Shown piece after piece: positions 14,944 through 23,612 of a DNA stretch of 31,401 nucleotides (position 1 is its first letter; every line of letters begins with the position of its first letter). Origin of the DNA: Ruminococcaceae bacterium UBA6413 (GTDB taxonomy: Bacteria; Bacillota; Clostridia; Oscillospirales; Ruminococcaceae). A program made the translations under genes and the position numbers. The stretch is from contig DJPL01000047.1 of assembly GCA_002437415.1 (NCBI GenBank), forward strand, positions 1 to 31,401, read 5' to 3'. The notes under the pieces were generated by a model. The model worked only from the letters and a program-made list of their open reading frames with translations. It was not told where the DNA came from and did not search any database.

Positions 14944-15441
14944 ATGAAAAAAGTAGCTATCGTTATGGGCAGTGACACGGATCTGCCTATCGTAAAAAAA
15001 GCCGCTCAGGTGCTTAAGGATTTCGGTGTTCCGACCGAGCTTCGCGTTCTCTCCGCTCACCGCTGTGCGGCTGAGGTATCGGAGTTTGCGAGAAATGCCG
15101 AAAAGAACGGCACGGGCGTTATAATCGCGGCAGCCGGTAAGGCGGCTCACCTTGCGGGCGCTATTGCGGGACAGACTCCCCTGCCCGTTATCGGTATCCC
15201 GATAAAAGCAAGCGCTCTTGAGGGTATTGACGCGCTTTTATCAACGGTTCAGATGCCCGCAGGCGTACCGGTAGCAACAGTGGCTATAGACGGTGCGGCA
15301 AACGCGGCATTCCTTGCCGTACAGATACTTGCGGTATCAGACGACGCTCTCATGGGCAAGATGAAAGCATACCGTGCCGCACAGACCGCAAAGGTACTTG
15401 AAGCGGACAAGAAAATGGAGCAGGTGCTCGCCGAGCTTTGA
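14944..15441 (+). CDS. purE: 5-(carboxyamino)imidazole ribonucleotide mutase / AIR carboxylase PurE
   Basis: PurE (165 residues) makes carboxyaminoimidazole ribonucleotide in purine synthesis. The family blocks GSDTDLPIV (residues 10-18), SAHRCAAEV and AAAGKAAHLAGAIAGQTPLPVIGIP are clear. The usual SAHRTP reads SAHRCA and the usual AGGAAH-type loop reads AGKAAH. No purK is in the window, so either purK lies elsewhere or this PurE carboxylates AIR with CO2 directly (class II behaviour). The ATG at 14944 has AAAGGATG nearby. An in-frame GTG at 14875 would have to start inside the leader ORF and translate through the terminator, and is rejected. First structural gene of the operon. Confidence 0.93.
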   Translation: MKKVAIVMGSDTDLPIVKKAAQVLKDFGVPTELRVLSAHRCAAEVSEFARNAEKNGTGVIIAAAGKAAHLAGAIAGQTPLPVIGIPIKASALEGIDALLSTVQMPAGVPVATVAIDGAANAAFLAVQILAVSDDALMGKMKAYRAAQTAKVLEADKKMEQVLAEL

Positions 15442-15516
15442 TCGGTGTACCATATTATATTATAATAAAATTCGACAAAATTGCGGCTTTGCCGCGTGAA
15501 GGAAAGGATAAACACA

Positions 15517-16227
15517 ATGGAAAAGAAAGAACAGCTCTACGAAGGAAAAGCAAAGAAGGTTTACGCTACAGACGACCCCAACCTCGTTATTGTATCCTAC
15601 AAGGACGATGCAACGGCATTCAACGGTCTTAAGAAGGGTACTATCTCGGGCAAGGGCGTTATCAACAACAGAATGACAAATTATATGTTCGGTCTTCTTG
15701 AAAAGGTAGGAGTTCCCACTCACCTTGTTGAAGAGCTTAACGACAGAGAAACACTCGTTAAGAAGGTTTCTATAGTTCCCCTTGAGGTCATTGTCAGAAA
15801 CGTAGCCGCAGGTAGCTTCTCAAAGAAGCTCGGCATTGAGGAGGGCACAAAGCTTCTCTGCCCCACACTTGAATTCAGCTACAAGAACGACGACCTCGGC
15901 GATCCTTTCATAAATGACTACTATGCACTCGCACTCGGTCTTGCGACCAAGGAAGAGATCGACCTTATCTCAAAGTACGCTTTCAAGGTAAACGAGTTTA
16001 TGCTTGACTTCTTCAAGAAGCTCAACATCGACCTTATCGACTTCAAGATCGAATTCGGTAAGACAGCTGACGGCACAATAATCCTCGCCGACGAGATCTC
16101 TCCCGATACTTGCCGTTTCTGGGACAGCACAACTCACGAAAAGCTCGACAAGGATCGTTTCCGCCGCGATATGGGCGGTGTTGAGGACGCTTACGCAGAG
16201 ATTATGAAGCGTCTTATGGGTGAATGA
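15517..16227 (+). CDS. purC: SAICAR synthetase PurC
   Basis: Phosphoribosylaminoimidazole-succinocarboxamide synthase (236 residues) joins CAIR and aspartate using ATP. Clear signatures are the N-terminal LYEGKAKKVYATDD, the FNGLKKGTISGKG segment, EVIVRNVAAGSF, and the ADEISPDTCRFWD motif near the C-terminus. The start at 15517 has GGAAAGGA eight bases upstream. An in-frame ATG at 15481-type position would add a poorly conserved 12-residue extension through the GCGGC/GCCGC hairpin and is not used. It lies 75 bp after purE and 49 bp before the purF paralogue, in one operon. Confidence 0.96.
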   Translation: MEKKEQLYEGKAKKVYATDDPNLVIVSYKDDATAFNGLKKGTISGKGVINNRMTNYMFGLLEKVGVPTHLVEELNDRETLVKKVSIVPLEVIVRNVAAGSFSKKLGIEEGTKLLCPTLEFSYKNDDLGDPFINDYYALALGLATKEEIDLISKYAFKVNEFMLDFFKKLNIDLIDFKIEFGKTADGTIILADEISPDTCRFWDSTTHEKLDKDRFRRDMGGVEDAYAEIMKRLMGE

Positions 16228-16276
16228 TCCCGATACATAAAAAGAAAAGATAATATAGGAAAAGGCAGGATAATAT

Positions 16277-17701
16277 ATGGGTGGATTTTTCGGCGCAGCG
16301 TCAAACAACGACTGTGTTACCGATGTTTTCTTCGGAACAGACTATCACTCCCACCTCGGAACACGCAGAGGCGGTATGACGGCATACAGCCCCGAATACG
16401 GCTTTCAGCGTGCTATCCACAGCATTGAGAACTCACCGTTCAGGACCAAGTTTGAGCGTGACGCAACAGGTATGAGAGGCAGGCTGTGTATCGGCTGTAT
16501 CAGCGATACCGACCCTCAGCCGCTGCTTGTGCGCTCAAAGCTCGGTATCTATTCGATATGCAATATAGGCGTGATCAGAAACGCGGAACAGCTTTCGGCT
16601 GAGCTTCTTGAAAGCGGCTGTGCAAACTTTGAAACCATGAGCAGCGGCAGTATAAATTCCGGGGCGCTCATCGGTGCGCTTATCGCCCAGAAGGATAATT
16701 TCACCGAGGGTATAAGATATGCACAGAGCAAGATCGAGGGCACTATGTCCCTTATCATTCTGACAAAGGACGGAATTATCGCCGCAAGAGATCAGTACGG
16801 CAGACTTCCGATAATTGTCGGAAGAAGAAGTGACGGCTACTGCGTGTCGCTCGAATCGTTCGCGTTCCAAAAGCTCGGATACAACACATATAAAGAGCTA
16901 CGTCCGGGTGAGATAGATATGATAACCTCGGACGGCTGTGAGGTACTCAGCGAGGGCGATGAAAGCAAGATGCACATCTGCTCGTTCATGTGGACGTATT
17001 ACGGCTACCCCAACGCAGTATACGAGGGTGTGACCGTAGAAACCATGCGTACACGCAACGGCGAGATAATGGCAGAAAACGATATTAAGAACGGCAAGCT
17101 GCCGGACGTTGACTATATCTGCGGCATTCCCGACTCGGGCGTTCCTCATGCTATAGGCTACGCAAACCGCAGTGGTATCCCGTTCGCACGTCCTTTTATA
17201 AAGTATACCCCCACATGGCCGAGAAGCTTTATGCCGACCAACCAGACAATGAGAAACCAGGTCGCAAAGATGAAGCTTATCCCCGTCCATGAGCTTATCG
17301 AGGGTAAGAGGCTGTTGTTTGTCGACGACAGCATAGTAAGAGGAACGCAGATGAGAGAAACGGTAGAGTTCCTCTATGAGAACGGTGCTAAGGAAGTCCA
17401 TATGCGCAGTGCCTGTCCTCCGATAATGTACGGTTGTAAGTATCTTAACTTCTCACGCAGTACATCGGAGATGGAACTGATCGCAAGACAGATAATTGAT
17501 GAGGCCGAGGGTGCAGATGGTATCAGATTTATCGACGAGTACAGTGACACCAACACAGAGAGAGGCAAGAAGCTCCGCGAGGAGATATGCCGCAGACTTA
17601 AGCTGACATCGCTTGAATTCCAATCTCTTGACGGTACTGTACGGGCAATAGGCAAGCCCCAGTGCGAGCTTTGCACATATTGCTGGAACGGAAAGGAATG
17701 A
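16277..17701 (+). CDS. PurF paralogue with degenerate glutaminase site
   Basis: This 474-residue protein aligns along its whole length with amidophosphoribosyltransferase. The C-terminal phosphoribosyltransferase half is intact: GIPDSGVPHAIGYA and the PRPP loop LLFVDDSIVRGTQ (346-358). The N-terminal Ntn-hydrolase half is not. The nucleophile position reads MGGFFG instead of CGVFG. The GHVRYGTTG block is CIGCISDTD, the HNGN oxyanion block is CNIGV, and SDTE is SGSI. Cysteines matching the FeS ligands of Bacillus-type PurF are kept (about C235, C387, C466, C469). It cannot plausibly use glutamine; it might use free ammonia, partner with PurF, or regulate it. It overlaps purF by four bases. Confidence 0.88.
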   Translation: MGGFFGAASNNDCVTDVFFGTDYHSHLGTRRGGMTAYSPEYGFQRAIHSIENSPFRTKFERDATGMRGRLCIGCISDTDPQPLLVRSKLGIYSICNIGVIRNAEQLSAELLESGCANFETMSSGSINSGALIGALIAQKDNFTEGIRYAQSKIEGTMSLIILTKDGIIAARDQYGRLPIIVGRRSDGYCVSLESFAFQKLGYNTYKELRPGEIDMITSDGCEVLSEGDESKMHICSFMWTYYGYPNAVYEGVTVETMRTRNGEIMAENDIKNGKLPDVDYICGIPDSGVPHAIGYANRSGIPFARPFIKYTPTWPRSFMPTNQTMRNQVAKMKLIPVHELIEGKRLLFVDDSIVRGTQMRETVEFLYENGAKEVHMRSACPPIMYGCKYLNFSRSTSEMELIARQIIDEAEGADGIRFIDEYSDTNTERGKKLREEICRRLKLTSLEFQSLDGTVRAIGKPQCELCTYCWNGKE

Positions 17702-19161
17702 CTCCATTGACAAACGGTTTGCATGAAGAGTGCGGCGTATTCGGTGTTTTTGCAAAAGAAAAGACAAACGTAGCCGCAACCACATATTACGGACTATTTG
17801 CATTACAGCACAGAGGACAGGAGAGCTGTGGCATCGTGGTGAATGATGACGGCGTGTTCAATTCCTACAAGGACACGGGACTTGTGAACGATGTGTTCAC
17901 CCCCGAACGACTTGAGGGACTGGGGCTCGGCAATATGGCGGTAGGTCATGTGCGCTACGGCACAACCGGAGCTAACGCCCGCCTTAACGCTCAGCCTATC
18001 CTCGTAAATCACTATAAAGGAAGAATGGCGCTTGCCCACAACGGCAATCTTGTAAACACTTATGAGCTTCGCCACGAGCTTGAAAAGCAGGGCTCGATCT
18101 TCCACACGACAAGCGACACAGAGGTAATAAGCTACCTTATAACAAAGGAGAGGCTTGAAGCCCCCTCTATAGAAGAAGCGCTCAACCGCGCGATGAACAG
18201 GATAAACGGCGCATATTCGCTGGTTATAATGTCACCGGCAAAGCTTATCGCCGCCCGTGACGAAAACGGCTTCAGACCGCTTTGCTACGGTATAACGGAA
18301 GAGGGAACATATATAGTTGCCTCCGAAAGCTGTGCGCTTGACTCGGTCGGTGCAAGGTTCGTAAGGGATCTTCTTCCCGGCGAGATCGTTGTATTTGACG
18401 AGAGCGGAGTACGCTCAATAAAAGACCATTGCGGCAAACGTCCGCATTCAATGTGCGTTTTTGAATATATCTACTTTGCACGTCCCGACTCGGTAATCGA
18501 GGGCGCATCGGTGCACGAGGCAAGACTGCGCGCGGGCGCATTCTTAGCACTTGAACACCCGGTACAGGCAGATATAGTTATCGGTGTTCCCGACTCCGGT
18601 ATAGACGCCGCAATAGGATATTCGCACCAGTCGGGTATTCCATACGGTATCGGCTTTATCAAGAATAAGTACATCGGAAGAACCTTTATCTCCCCCGGAC
18701 AGTCATCAAGAGAGGACAAGGTAAGGATAAAGCTGAATGTAGTAGCAAGCGTGGTAAAAGGAAAGCGCGTTGTGCTGATAGACGACTCTATTGTAAGAGG
18801 CACTACAAGCGGCAGAATTGTAAAATTACTGCGTGATGCGGGAGCTACGGAGGTTCATATGAGAGTTTCCGCTCCGCCGTTCTTAAACCCCTGCTATTAC
18901 GGCACGGATATCGACTCAAGGGATCACCTTATCGCCTGTCAGCATACAGTCGAAGAGATAAGCGATATAATAGGTACGGATTCGCTCGGATACCTGAGCG
19001 TTGACAGTGCAAAGAAGCTTGCAGTCCACGCAAACGGCTGTGAGTGCGGTTATTGCACGGCTTGCTTCAGCGGTGAGTATCCCACGGATATCCCTACGGA
19101 AATGCACAAGGATAAATTCGACAGAAAAATAAGCGAAAGCAAATCAGAAGCCACCACATAA
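17698..19161 (+). CDS. purF: Amidophosphoribosyltransferase PurF
   Basis: This 487-residue enzyme makes phosphoribosylamine from PRPP and glutamine, the first committed step of purine synthesis. The start ATG overlaps the previous stop (ATGA). An 11-residue propeptide ending in EE precedes Cys12, which becomes the N-terminal nucleophile after self-processing, as in Bacillus PurF. Glutaminase residues are intact: GHVRYGTTG (83-91), HNGN (114-117), SDTE (139-142). The PRPP loop is VVLIDDSIVRGTT (358-370). Cysteines at about 253, 399, 453 and 456 match the [4Fe-4S] ligands of the oxygen-sensitive Bacillus type. It is translationally coupled to the degenerate paralogue. Confidence 0.97.
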   Translation: MTPLTNGLHEECGVFGVFAKEKTNVAATTYYGLFALQHRGQESCGIVVNDDGVFNSYKDTGLVNDVFTPERLEGLGLGNMAVGHVRYGTTGANARLNAQPILVNHYKGRMALAHNGNLVNTYELRHELEKQGSIFHTTSDTEVISYLITKERLEAPSIEEALNRAMNRINGAYSLVIMSPAKLIAARDENGFRPLCYGITEEGTYIVASESCALDSVGARFVRDLLPGEIVVFDESGVRSIKDHCGKRPHSMCVFEYIYFARPDSVIEGASVHEARLRAGAFLALEHPVQADIVIGVPDSGIDAAIGYSHQSGIPYGIGFIKNKYIGRTFISPGQSSREDKVRIKLNVVASVVKGKRVVLIDDSIVRGTTSGRIVKLLRDAGATEVHMRVSAPPFLNPCYYGTDIDSRDHLIACQHTVEEISDIIGTDSLGYLSVDSAKKLAVHANGCECGYCTACFSGEYPTDIPTEMHKDKFDRKISESKSEATT

Positions 19162-19195
19162 GGACAAAAGTCCCCAAACGGAAGGAATTATTATT

Positions 19196-20233
19196 ATGAA
19201 GAACAGTTTTTCAGAAAGCTACAAGGCAGCAGGCGTTGACGTAACCGCAGGCTACGAGGGCGTTCGTCTGATGAAAAAGGACGTTGAGCGTACAAATATC
19301 CCCGGTGTACTTACAGGCATCGGCGGATTCGGCGGTCTGTTTCAGCTTGATGTTTCGGATATCAAGGAGCCAGTACTCGTTTCGGGTACAGACGGTGTCG
19401 GCACAAAGCTGAAGCTTGCAATGCTGATGGACAAGCACGATACTATCGGTATCGATGCAGTTGCTATGTGCGTAAACGACATTATCTGCTGCGGCGCAAA
19501 GCCCCTCTACTTCCTTGACTATATAGCTATAGGCAAGAATGTGCCCGAAAAGGTAGCCGCTATAGTAAAGGGCGTTGCGGACGGCTGTGTACAGGCAGGC
19601 TGTGCACTCATCGGCGGTGAAACGGCAGAGCACCCCGGTATGATGCCCGAGGACGAATACGATATTGCAGGCTACTCAACCGGTGTAGTCGACAAATCCA
19701 AGATAATCGACAACAGCACTGTAAAAGAAGGCGATATCATAATCGGTCTTGCTTCTACAGGCGTTCACTCAAACGGTTTCTCACTTGTAAGAAAGGTGTT
19801 CAACATAAACAGTAAGGAAGTTCTTGACGAGGTTCTCCCCACAGGAAAGACGCTCGGCGAAACACTTTTAACACCTACAAAGATCTATGTTAAGCCTATC
19901 TTAGAGCTTATCTCCAAGAAGAATGTAAAGGCTATTTCGCATATCACGGGCGGCGGCTTTAACGAGAACGTTCCGCGTTCGCTCCCCGACGGCTTCACAG
20001 CAAAGATCACAAAGCACAGCTATGAAGTGCCCTATATCTTCAAGCACTTACAGGAGGTCGGAAGCATATCGGAGCACGATATGTACAACACATTCAATAT
20101 GGGTATCGGTATGACTGTTGTAGTTGACAAGGACGATGCCGATGAAGCTGTAAAAATTCTTAGAAACGCAGGCGTTGAGAGCTACTGCATAGGCGAGATA
20201 ATTAAGGGTGACGAGGGCATCATAATTGAGTAA
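19196..20233 (+). CDS. purM: AIR synthetase PurM
   Basis: Phosphoribosylformylglycinamidine cyclo-ligase (345 residues) closes the imidazole ring with ATP. The signature stretch SGTDGVGTKLKLA near residues 63-75, followed by DAVAMCVNDIICCGAKPLYFLDYIA, is unmistakable. The second half carries GGETAEHPGMM and GIGMTVVVDKDDAD. The length is normal. It starts 34 bp after purF with GGAAGGAA upstream. The stop codon is followed one base later by the likely ATG of purN, so translation of the two is probably coupled. Confidence 0.97.
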   Translation: MKNSFSESYKAAGVDVTAGYEGVRLMKKDVERTNIPGVLTGIGGFGGLFQLDVSDIKEPVLVSGTDGVGTKLKLAMLMDKHDTIGIDAVAMCVNDIICCGAKPLYFLDYIAIGKNVPEKVAAIVKGVADGCVQAGCALIGGETAEHPGMMPEDEYDIAGYSTGVVDKSKIIDNSTVKEGDIIIGLASTGVHSNGFSLVRKVFNINSKEVLDEVLPTGKTLGETLLTPTKIYVKPILELISKKNVKAISHITGGGFNENVPRSLPDGFTAKITKHSYEVPYIFKHLQEVGSISEHDMYNTFNMGIGMTVVVDKDDADEAVKILRNAGVESYCIGEIIKGDEGIIIE

Positions 20234-20234
20234 A

Positions 20235-20861
20235 ATGAAAAATATCGTTGTTCTTGTATCGGGCGGCGGAACTAACCTACAGGCACTTATCGATGCCGAA
20301 AAGTCAGAAGGACTCGGCGGAGGTAAGATAACCTGCGTTATCGCGTCAAAGCCCGATGCATATGCACTGACAAGAGCCGCAGATAACGGCATAAAGACAA
20401 GAGTCCTCGCAAGGCGCGACTATGCCGATGTCGCCGCATACAGCAAAGCTATGGCTGACGCTTTAAAAGAAGAACAGGCTGACCTTGTTATATACGCAGG
20501 CTTTATGACAATACTTGACGAGCAGGTATGCGACGCGTTCAGGTATAAGATGATAAACGTCCACCCCGCACTTATTCCCTCTTTCTGCGGAAAAGGCTAC
20601 TACGGACTTCATGTTCACGAGGAAGCTCTGAAAAAGGGCGTAAAAGTAACGGGTGCTACCGTTCATTTTGTAACGGCGGAATGTGACGCAGGTCCGATCA
20701 TTCTTCAGAAAGCCGTTGAAGTAAAGAACGGTGATACACCCGAAGTACTCCAGAAGAGAGTTATGGAGCAGGCTGAGTGGAAGATACTCCCCCGTGCCGC
20801 ATGTCTTTTCTGTGAAGGGAAAATAACCGTAAAGGACGGCATAACTATAGTGGAGGACTAA
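20235..20861 (+). CDS. purN: GAR formyltransferase PurN
   Basis: Phosphoribosylglycinamide formyltransferase (208 residues from this start) transfers a formyl group from 10-formyl-THF to GAR. It begins MKNIVVLVSGGGTNLQALID, the family start. The catalytic block INVHPALIPSFCGKGYYG and the TAECDAGPIILQ aspartate loop are present. A TTG at 20226, three codons upstream and overlapping purM, has GAGGG at a better distance (8 bases) than the ATG, so the true start could be 20226. The stop overlaps the next gene's ATG (TAATG). Confidence 0.95.
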   Translation: MKNIVVLVSGGGTNLQALIDAEKSEGLGGGKITCVIASKPDAYALTRAADNGIKTRVLARRDYADVAAYSKAMADALKEEQADLVIYAGFMTILDEQVCDAFRYKMINVHPALIPSFCGKGYYGLHVHEEALKKGVKVTGATVHFVTAECDAGPIILQKAVEVKNGDTPEVLQKRVMEQAEWKILPRAACLFCEGKITVKDGITIVED

Positions 20862-21649
20862 TGAACGAAGAAAAATTCAGCGGTAAAGCCGAAATATACG
20901 ACAAGTGCCGCCCTACCTATCCAACCGCTCTTATCGATGATATTTACAGCAAAACACACAGCAATGATAACAGCCGTGTTGCCGATATCGGTGCGGGAAC
21001 GGGTATATTTACAAAGGCACTCCTCGGAAAATTCCGCAATGTCACAGCAGTTGAGCCTAACGGCGATATGTATTCGGTGCTGAGAGCAAATCTGCCGGAT
21101 ATCACGGCTGTACAAAGCAGTGCTGAAAACACCGGACTGCCGCAAAGTTCTTTTGACCTAATCACCACAGCGCAGGCATTTCACTGGTTTGATAAGGATA
21201 TGTTCAGAAATGAATGTAAACGTATGCTGAAACCGAACGGAAAACTTGCTGTTATATGGAACAGACGTGTGCGGAATGATTTTTGGGCAAGGCGTGACGA
21301 AATCTTTACAAGATACTGCGGAACATTTCACACGGGACACGTCTTTATCGGACACAACGGTGTAGATGAAGACAAAGAGGGCGACAGATTTTTCAAAGAA
21401 GTATATTTTGACGACTGCGAAATTCTGACATATGATAATCCGTTTCTTATGACGAAGGACCGGTTTATCGGCGATATGCTGTCACGTTCACACGCTTTAA
21501 AAAACAGTGACAGCAATTACAGGGAATTTTTATGCGAGCTTGAAAAAGCGTTTGACGAATTTGTAACGGACGGTCGTGTGACCGTATTATATCAGACGGT
21601 GTGCTATCTCGGCACGCTGAAAAAACAGGAGGCTATATGGAAGTTGTAA
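20861..21649 (+). CDS. Class I SAM-dependent methyltransferase
   Basis: This 262-residue protein has a standard methyltransferase fold: motif I VADIGAGTGIFTKALL (40-55), AVEPNGDMY, SAENTGLPQSSFDLITTAQAFHWFD and an RMLKPNGKLAVIWNR motif. The FHWFD variant is typical of the Methyltransf_11-like group near Trm9/UbiE relatives. It overlaps purN by one base and the purO-type gene by 13 bases, so it is made as part of the purine operon. No methylation step belongs to de novo purine synthesis and the substrate is unknown. A role linked to one-carbon or nucleotide metabolism is only an inference from position. Confidence 0.85.
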   Translation: MNEEKFSGKAEIYDKCRPTYPTALIDDIYSKTHSNDNSRVADIGAGTGIFTKALLGKFRNVTAVEPNGDMYSVLRANLPDITAVQSSAENTGLPQSSFDLITTAQAFHWFDKDMFRNECKRMLKPNGKLAVIWNRRVRNDFWARRDEIFTRYCGTFHTGHVFIGHNGVDEDKEGDRFFKEVYFDDCEILTYDNPFLMTKDRFIGDMLSRSHALKNSDSNYREFLCELEKAFDEFVTDGRVTVLYQTVCYLGTLKKQEAIWKL

Positions 21650-22353
21650 CACTTGAAAAAGAGCTTAACTCTCTTGCTTATCACGGAAGAGGCATCGTGA
21701 TAGGAAAATCCGCAGACGGCACAAAAGCGGTAATTGCCTACTTCATTATGGGCAGAAGCGAAAACAGCCGCAACAGAGTATTCGTTGAGGACGGCGAGGG
21801 TATCAGAACACAGGCTTTTGATGAAAGCAAGATGGAAGATCCACACCTTATCATCTATGCTCCCGTAAGAGTGCTCGGCAACAAGACGATAGTTACAAAC
21901 GGCGATCAGACCGATACTATCTACGAGCTTATGGACAAGCAGATGACATTCGAACAGGCTCTCAGAACAAGAGAATTTGAGGACGACAAGCCCAACTACA
22001 CACCGAGAATTTCCGGTATAGTTCACCTTGACAACGGCGAGATGAATTACGCTATGTCTATCCTAAAGAGCGCAGACGGTGACGGTTCATCATGTCAGAG
22101 ATACACTTTTGCCTACAGCAACCCCTTAAACGGCAAGGGCAAGTTTATCCACACCTACAAGGGCGACGGCAATCCCCTGCCGAGCTACGAAGGCGAACCC
22201 AAGACTGTGGTTATCCCGGATATGGATATTGACGCATTCACATCAATGGTATGGGAAAACCTCAATGCCGACAACAAGGTTTCACTCTTTACACGTTACA
22301 TTGATATTGCCACAGGCAAGTACGAATCACGCATAATAAACAAAAACAAGTAA
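21637..22353 (+). CDS. purO: PurO-type IMP cyclohydrolase
   Basis: The 238-residue protein matches the archaeal-style IMP cyclohydrolase family (PurO). It starts MEVVTLEKELNSLAYHGRG and has the YFIMGRSENSRNRVF block at about 34-48 and the HLDNGEMNYAMSILKS segment. PurO closes FAICAR to IMP, the last step of purine synthesis. Bacteria usually use the N-terminal domain of bifunctional PurH for this, but here the next gene lacks that domain, which supports the assignment. AGGAGG lies six bases before the ATG at 21637. A GTG at 21601 is rejected because it sits deep in the methyltransferase gene with no RBS. Confidence 0.9.
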   Translation: MEVVTLEKELNSLAYHGRGIVIGKSADGTKAVIAYFIMGRSENSRNRVFVEDGEGIRTQAFDESKMEDPHLIIYAPVRVLGNKTIVTNGDQTDTIYELMDKQMTFEQALRTREFEDDKPNYTPRISGIVHLDNGEMNYAMSILKSADGDGSSCQRYTFAYSNPLNGKGKFIHTYKGDGNPLPSYEGEPKTVVIPDMDIDAFTSMVWENLNADNKVSLFTRYIDIATGKYESRIINKNK

Positions 22354-22370
22354 TCGAAAGGAAAATTACG

Positions 22371-23549
22371 ATGAACGAACTTCAGTTAAAGTATGGCTGC
22401 AACCCCAATCAGAAGCCGTCAAGAATATTTATGGCTAACGGCAACTCGCTTCCTATCGAAGTGCTCAACGGCAAGCCCGGCTATATAAACTTTATGGACG
22501 CTTTCAACGGCTGGCAGCTGGTAAGCGAGCTCAAGAAGGCTACAGGTCTTCCCTCGGCAACCTCTTTCAAGCACGTTTCGCCCGCAGGTGCGGCAGTAGG
22601 TCTGCCTCTTACGGACACACTGAAAAAGATCTACTGGGTAGACGATCTCGGTGAGCTGTCGGCGCTTGCCTGCGCATATGCAAGAGCAAGAGGTGCCGAT
22701 AGAATGTCATCATACGGCGACTTCATTGCTCTTTCCGACAAGTGCGATGTTTCGACCGCCAAGATAATACAGCGCGAGGTTTCAGACGGCATTATCGCTC
22801 CCGATTATGACCCCGAAGCACTTGAAATTCTGAAATCCAAGAAAAAGGGCAACTACAATATAATCAAGATCGACCCCACATATGTTCCCGAGCCTATTGA
22901 GCGCAAGCAGGTATTCGGTGTTACATTCGAGCAGGGCAGAAATGAACTGGTTATCGATGAAAAGCTGTTCTCAAACGTTGTAACAGAGAATAAGAATATA
23001 CCCGAGAGCGCAAAGATCGACCTTGCAATAGCAATGATCACATTAAAGTACACTCAGTCAAACTCAGTGGCTTACGCTTGCGGCGGTCAGGCGATAGGAA
23101 TCGGTGCAGGTCAGCAGTCGAGAATTCACTGCACGCGTCTTGCAGGTACAAAGGCAGATAACTGGTACTTAAGACAGTCACCTCAGGTTATGGGATTACA
23201 GTTTGTAGATAATATCAGACGTGCCGACAGAGATAACGCCATCGACCTTTACATAGGTGAGGATTATATGGACGTTCTCGCAGACGGCGCATGGGAAAAT
23301 ATCTTCAAGGTAAAGCCCGCTGTATTCACAACTGAAGAAAAGAAGGCATGGCTTGCGACTATGAAGGGTGTAGCGCTCGGCTCGGACGCATTCTTCCCGT
23401 TCGGTGACAACATAGAAAGAGCACACAGAAGCGGCGTTGAATACATAGCTCAGCCCGGCGGCTCAATTCGTGACGACAATGTTATCGAAACCTGCAACAA
23501 GTACGGTATCGCAATGGCATTCACAGGAATAAGACTTTTCCACCACTAA
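22371..23549 (+). CDS. purH: Stand-alone AICAR formyltransferase (PurH C-terminal domain type)
   Basis: This 392-residue protein corresponds only to the transformylase half of PurH; the usual bifunctional enzyme is about 510-530 residues. The catalytic Lys-His pair is in SFKHVSPAGAAVG (K67, H68). Other family stretches are YTQSNSVAYACGGQAIGIGAGQQSR and the end QPGGSIRDDNVIETCNKYGIAMAFTGIRLFHH. It formylates AICAR with 10-formyl-THF; the product goes to the PurO-type cyclohydrolase encoded 17 bp upstream. GAAAGGAAAA precedes the start. A strong terminator follows, marking the end of the main purine transcript. Confidence 0.95.
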   Translation: MNELQLKYGCNPNQKPSRIFMANGNSLPIEVLNGKPGYINFMDAFNGWQLVSELKKATGLPSATSFKHVSPAGAAVGLPLTDTLKKIYWVDDLGELSALACAYARARGADRMSSYGDFIALSDKCDVSTAKIIQREVSDGIIAPDYDPEALEILKSKKKGNYNIIKIDPTYVPEPIERKQVFGVTFEQGRNELVIDEKLFSNVVTENKNIPESAKIDLAIAMITLKYTQSNSVAYACGGQAIGIGAGQQSRIHCTRLAGTKADNWYLRQSPQVMGLQFVDNIRRADRDNAIDLYIGEDYMDVLADGAWENIFKVKPAVFTTEEKKAWLATMKGVALGSDAFFPFGDNIERAHRSGVEYIAQPGGSIRDDNVIETCNKYGIAMAFTGIRLFHH

Positions 23550-23559
23550 TAGGCTCAGT

Positions 23560-23592
23560 CAACGGGCGGCACGTCCGCCCGTTGTTTTTTTA
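23560..23592 (+). terminator. Terminator at the end of the purE-purH unit
   Basis: CAACGGGCGG and CCGCCCGTTG form a 10-bp stem with a short loop, followed by seven T. It should end most transcripts before the YcxB-like gene and purD. Confidence 0.9.
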
Positions 23593-23612
23593 ACATCTAT
23601 AAAGGTACTACT

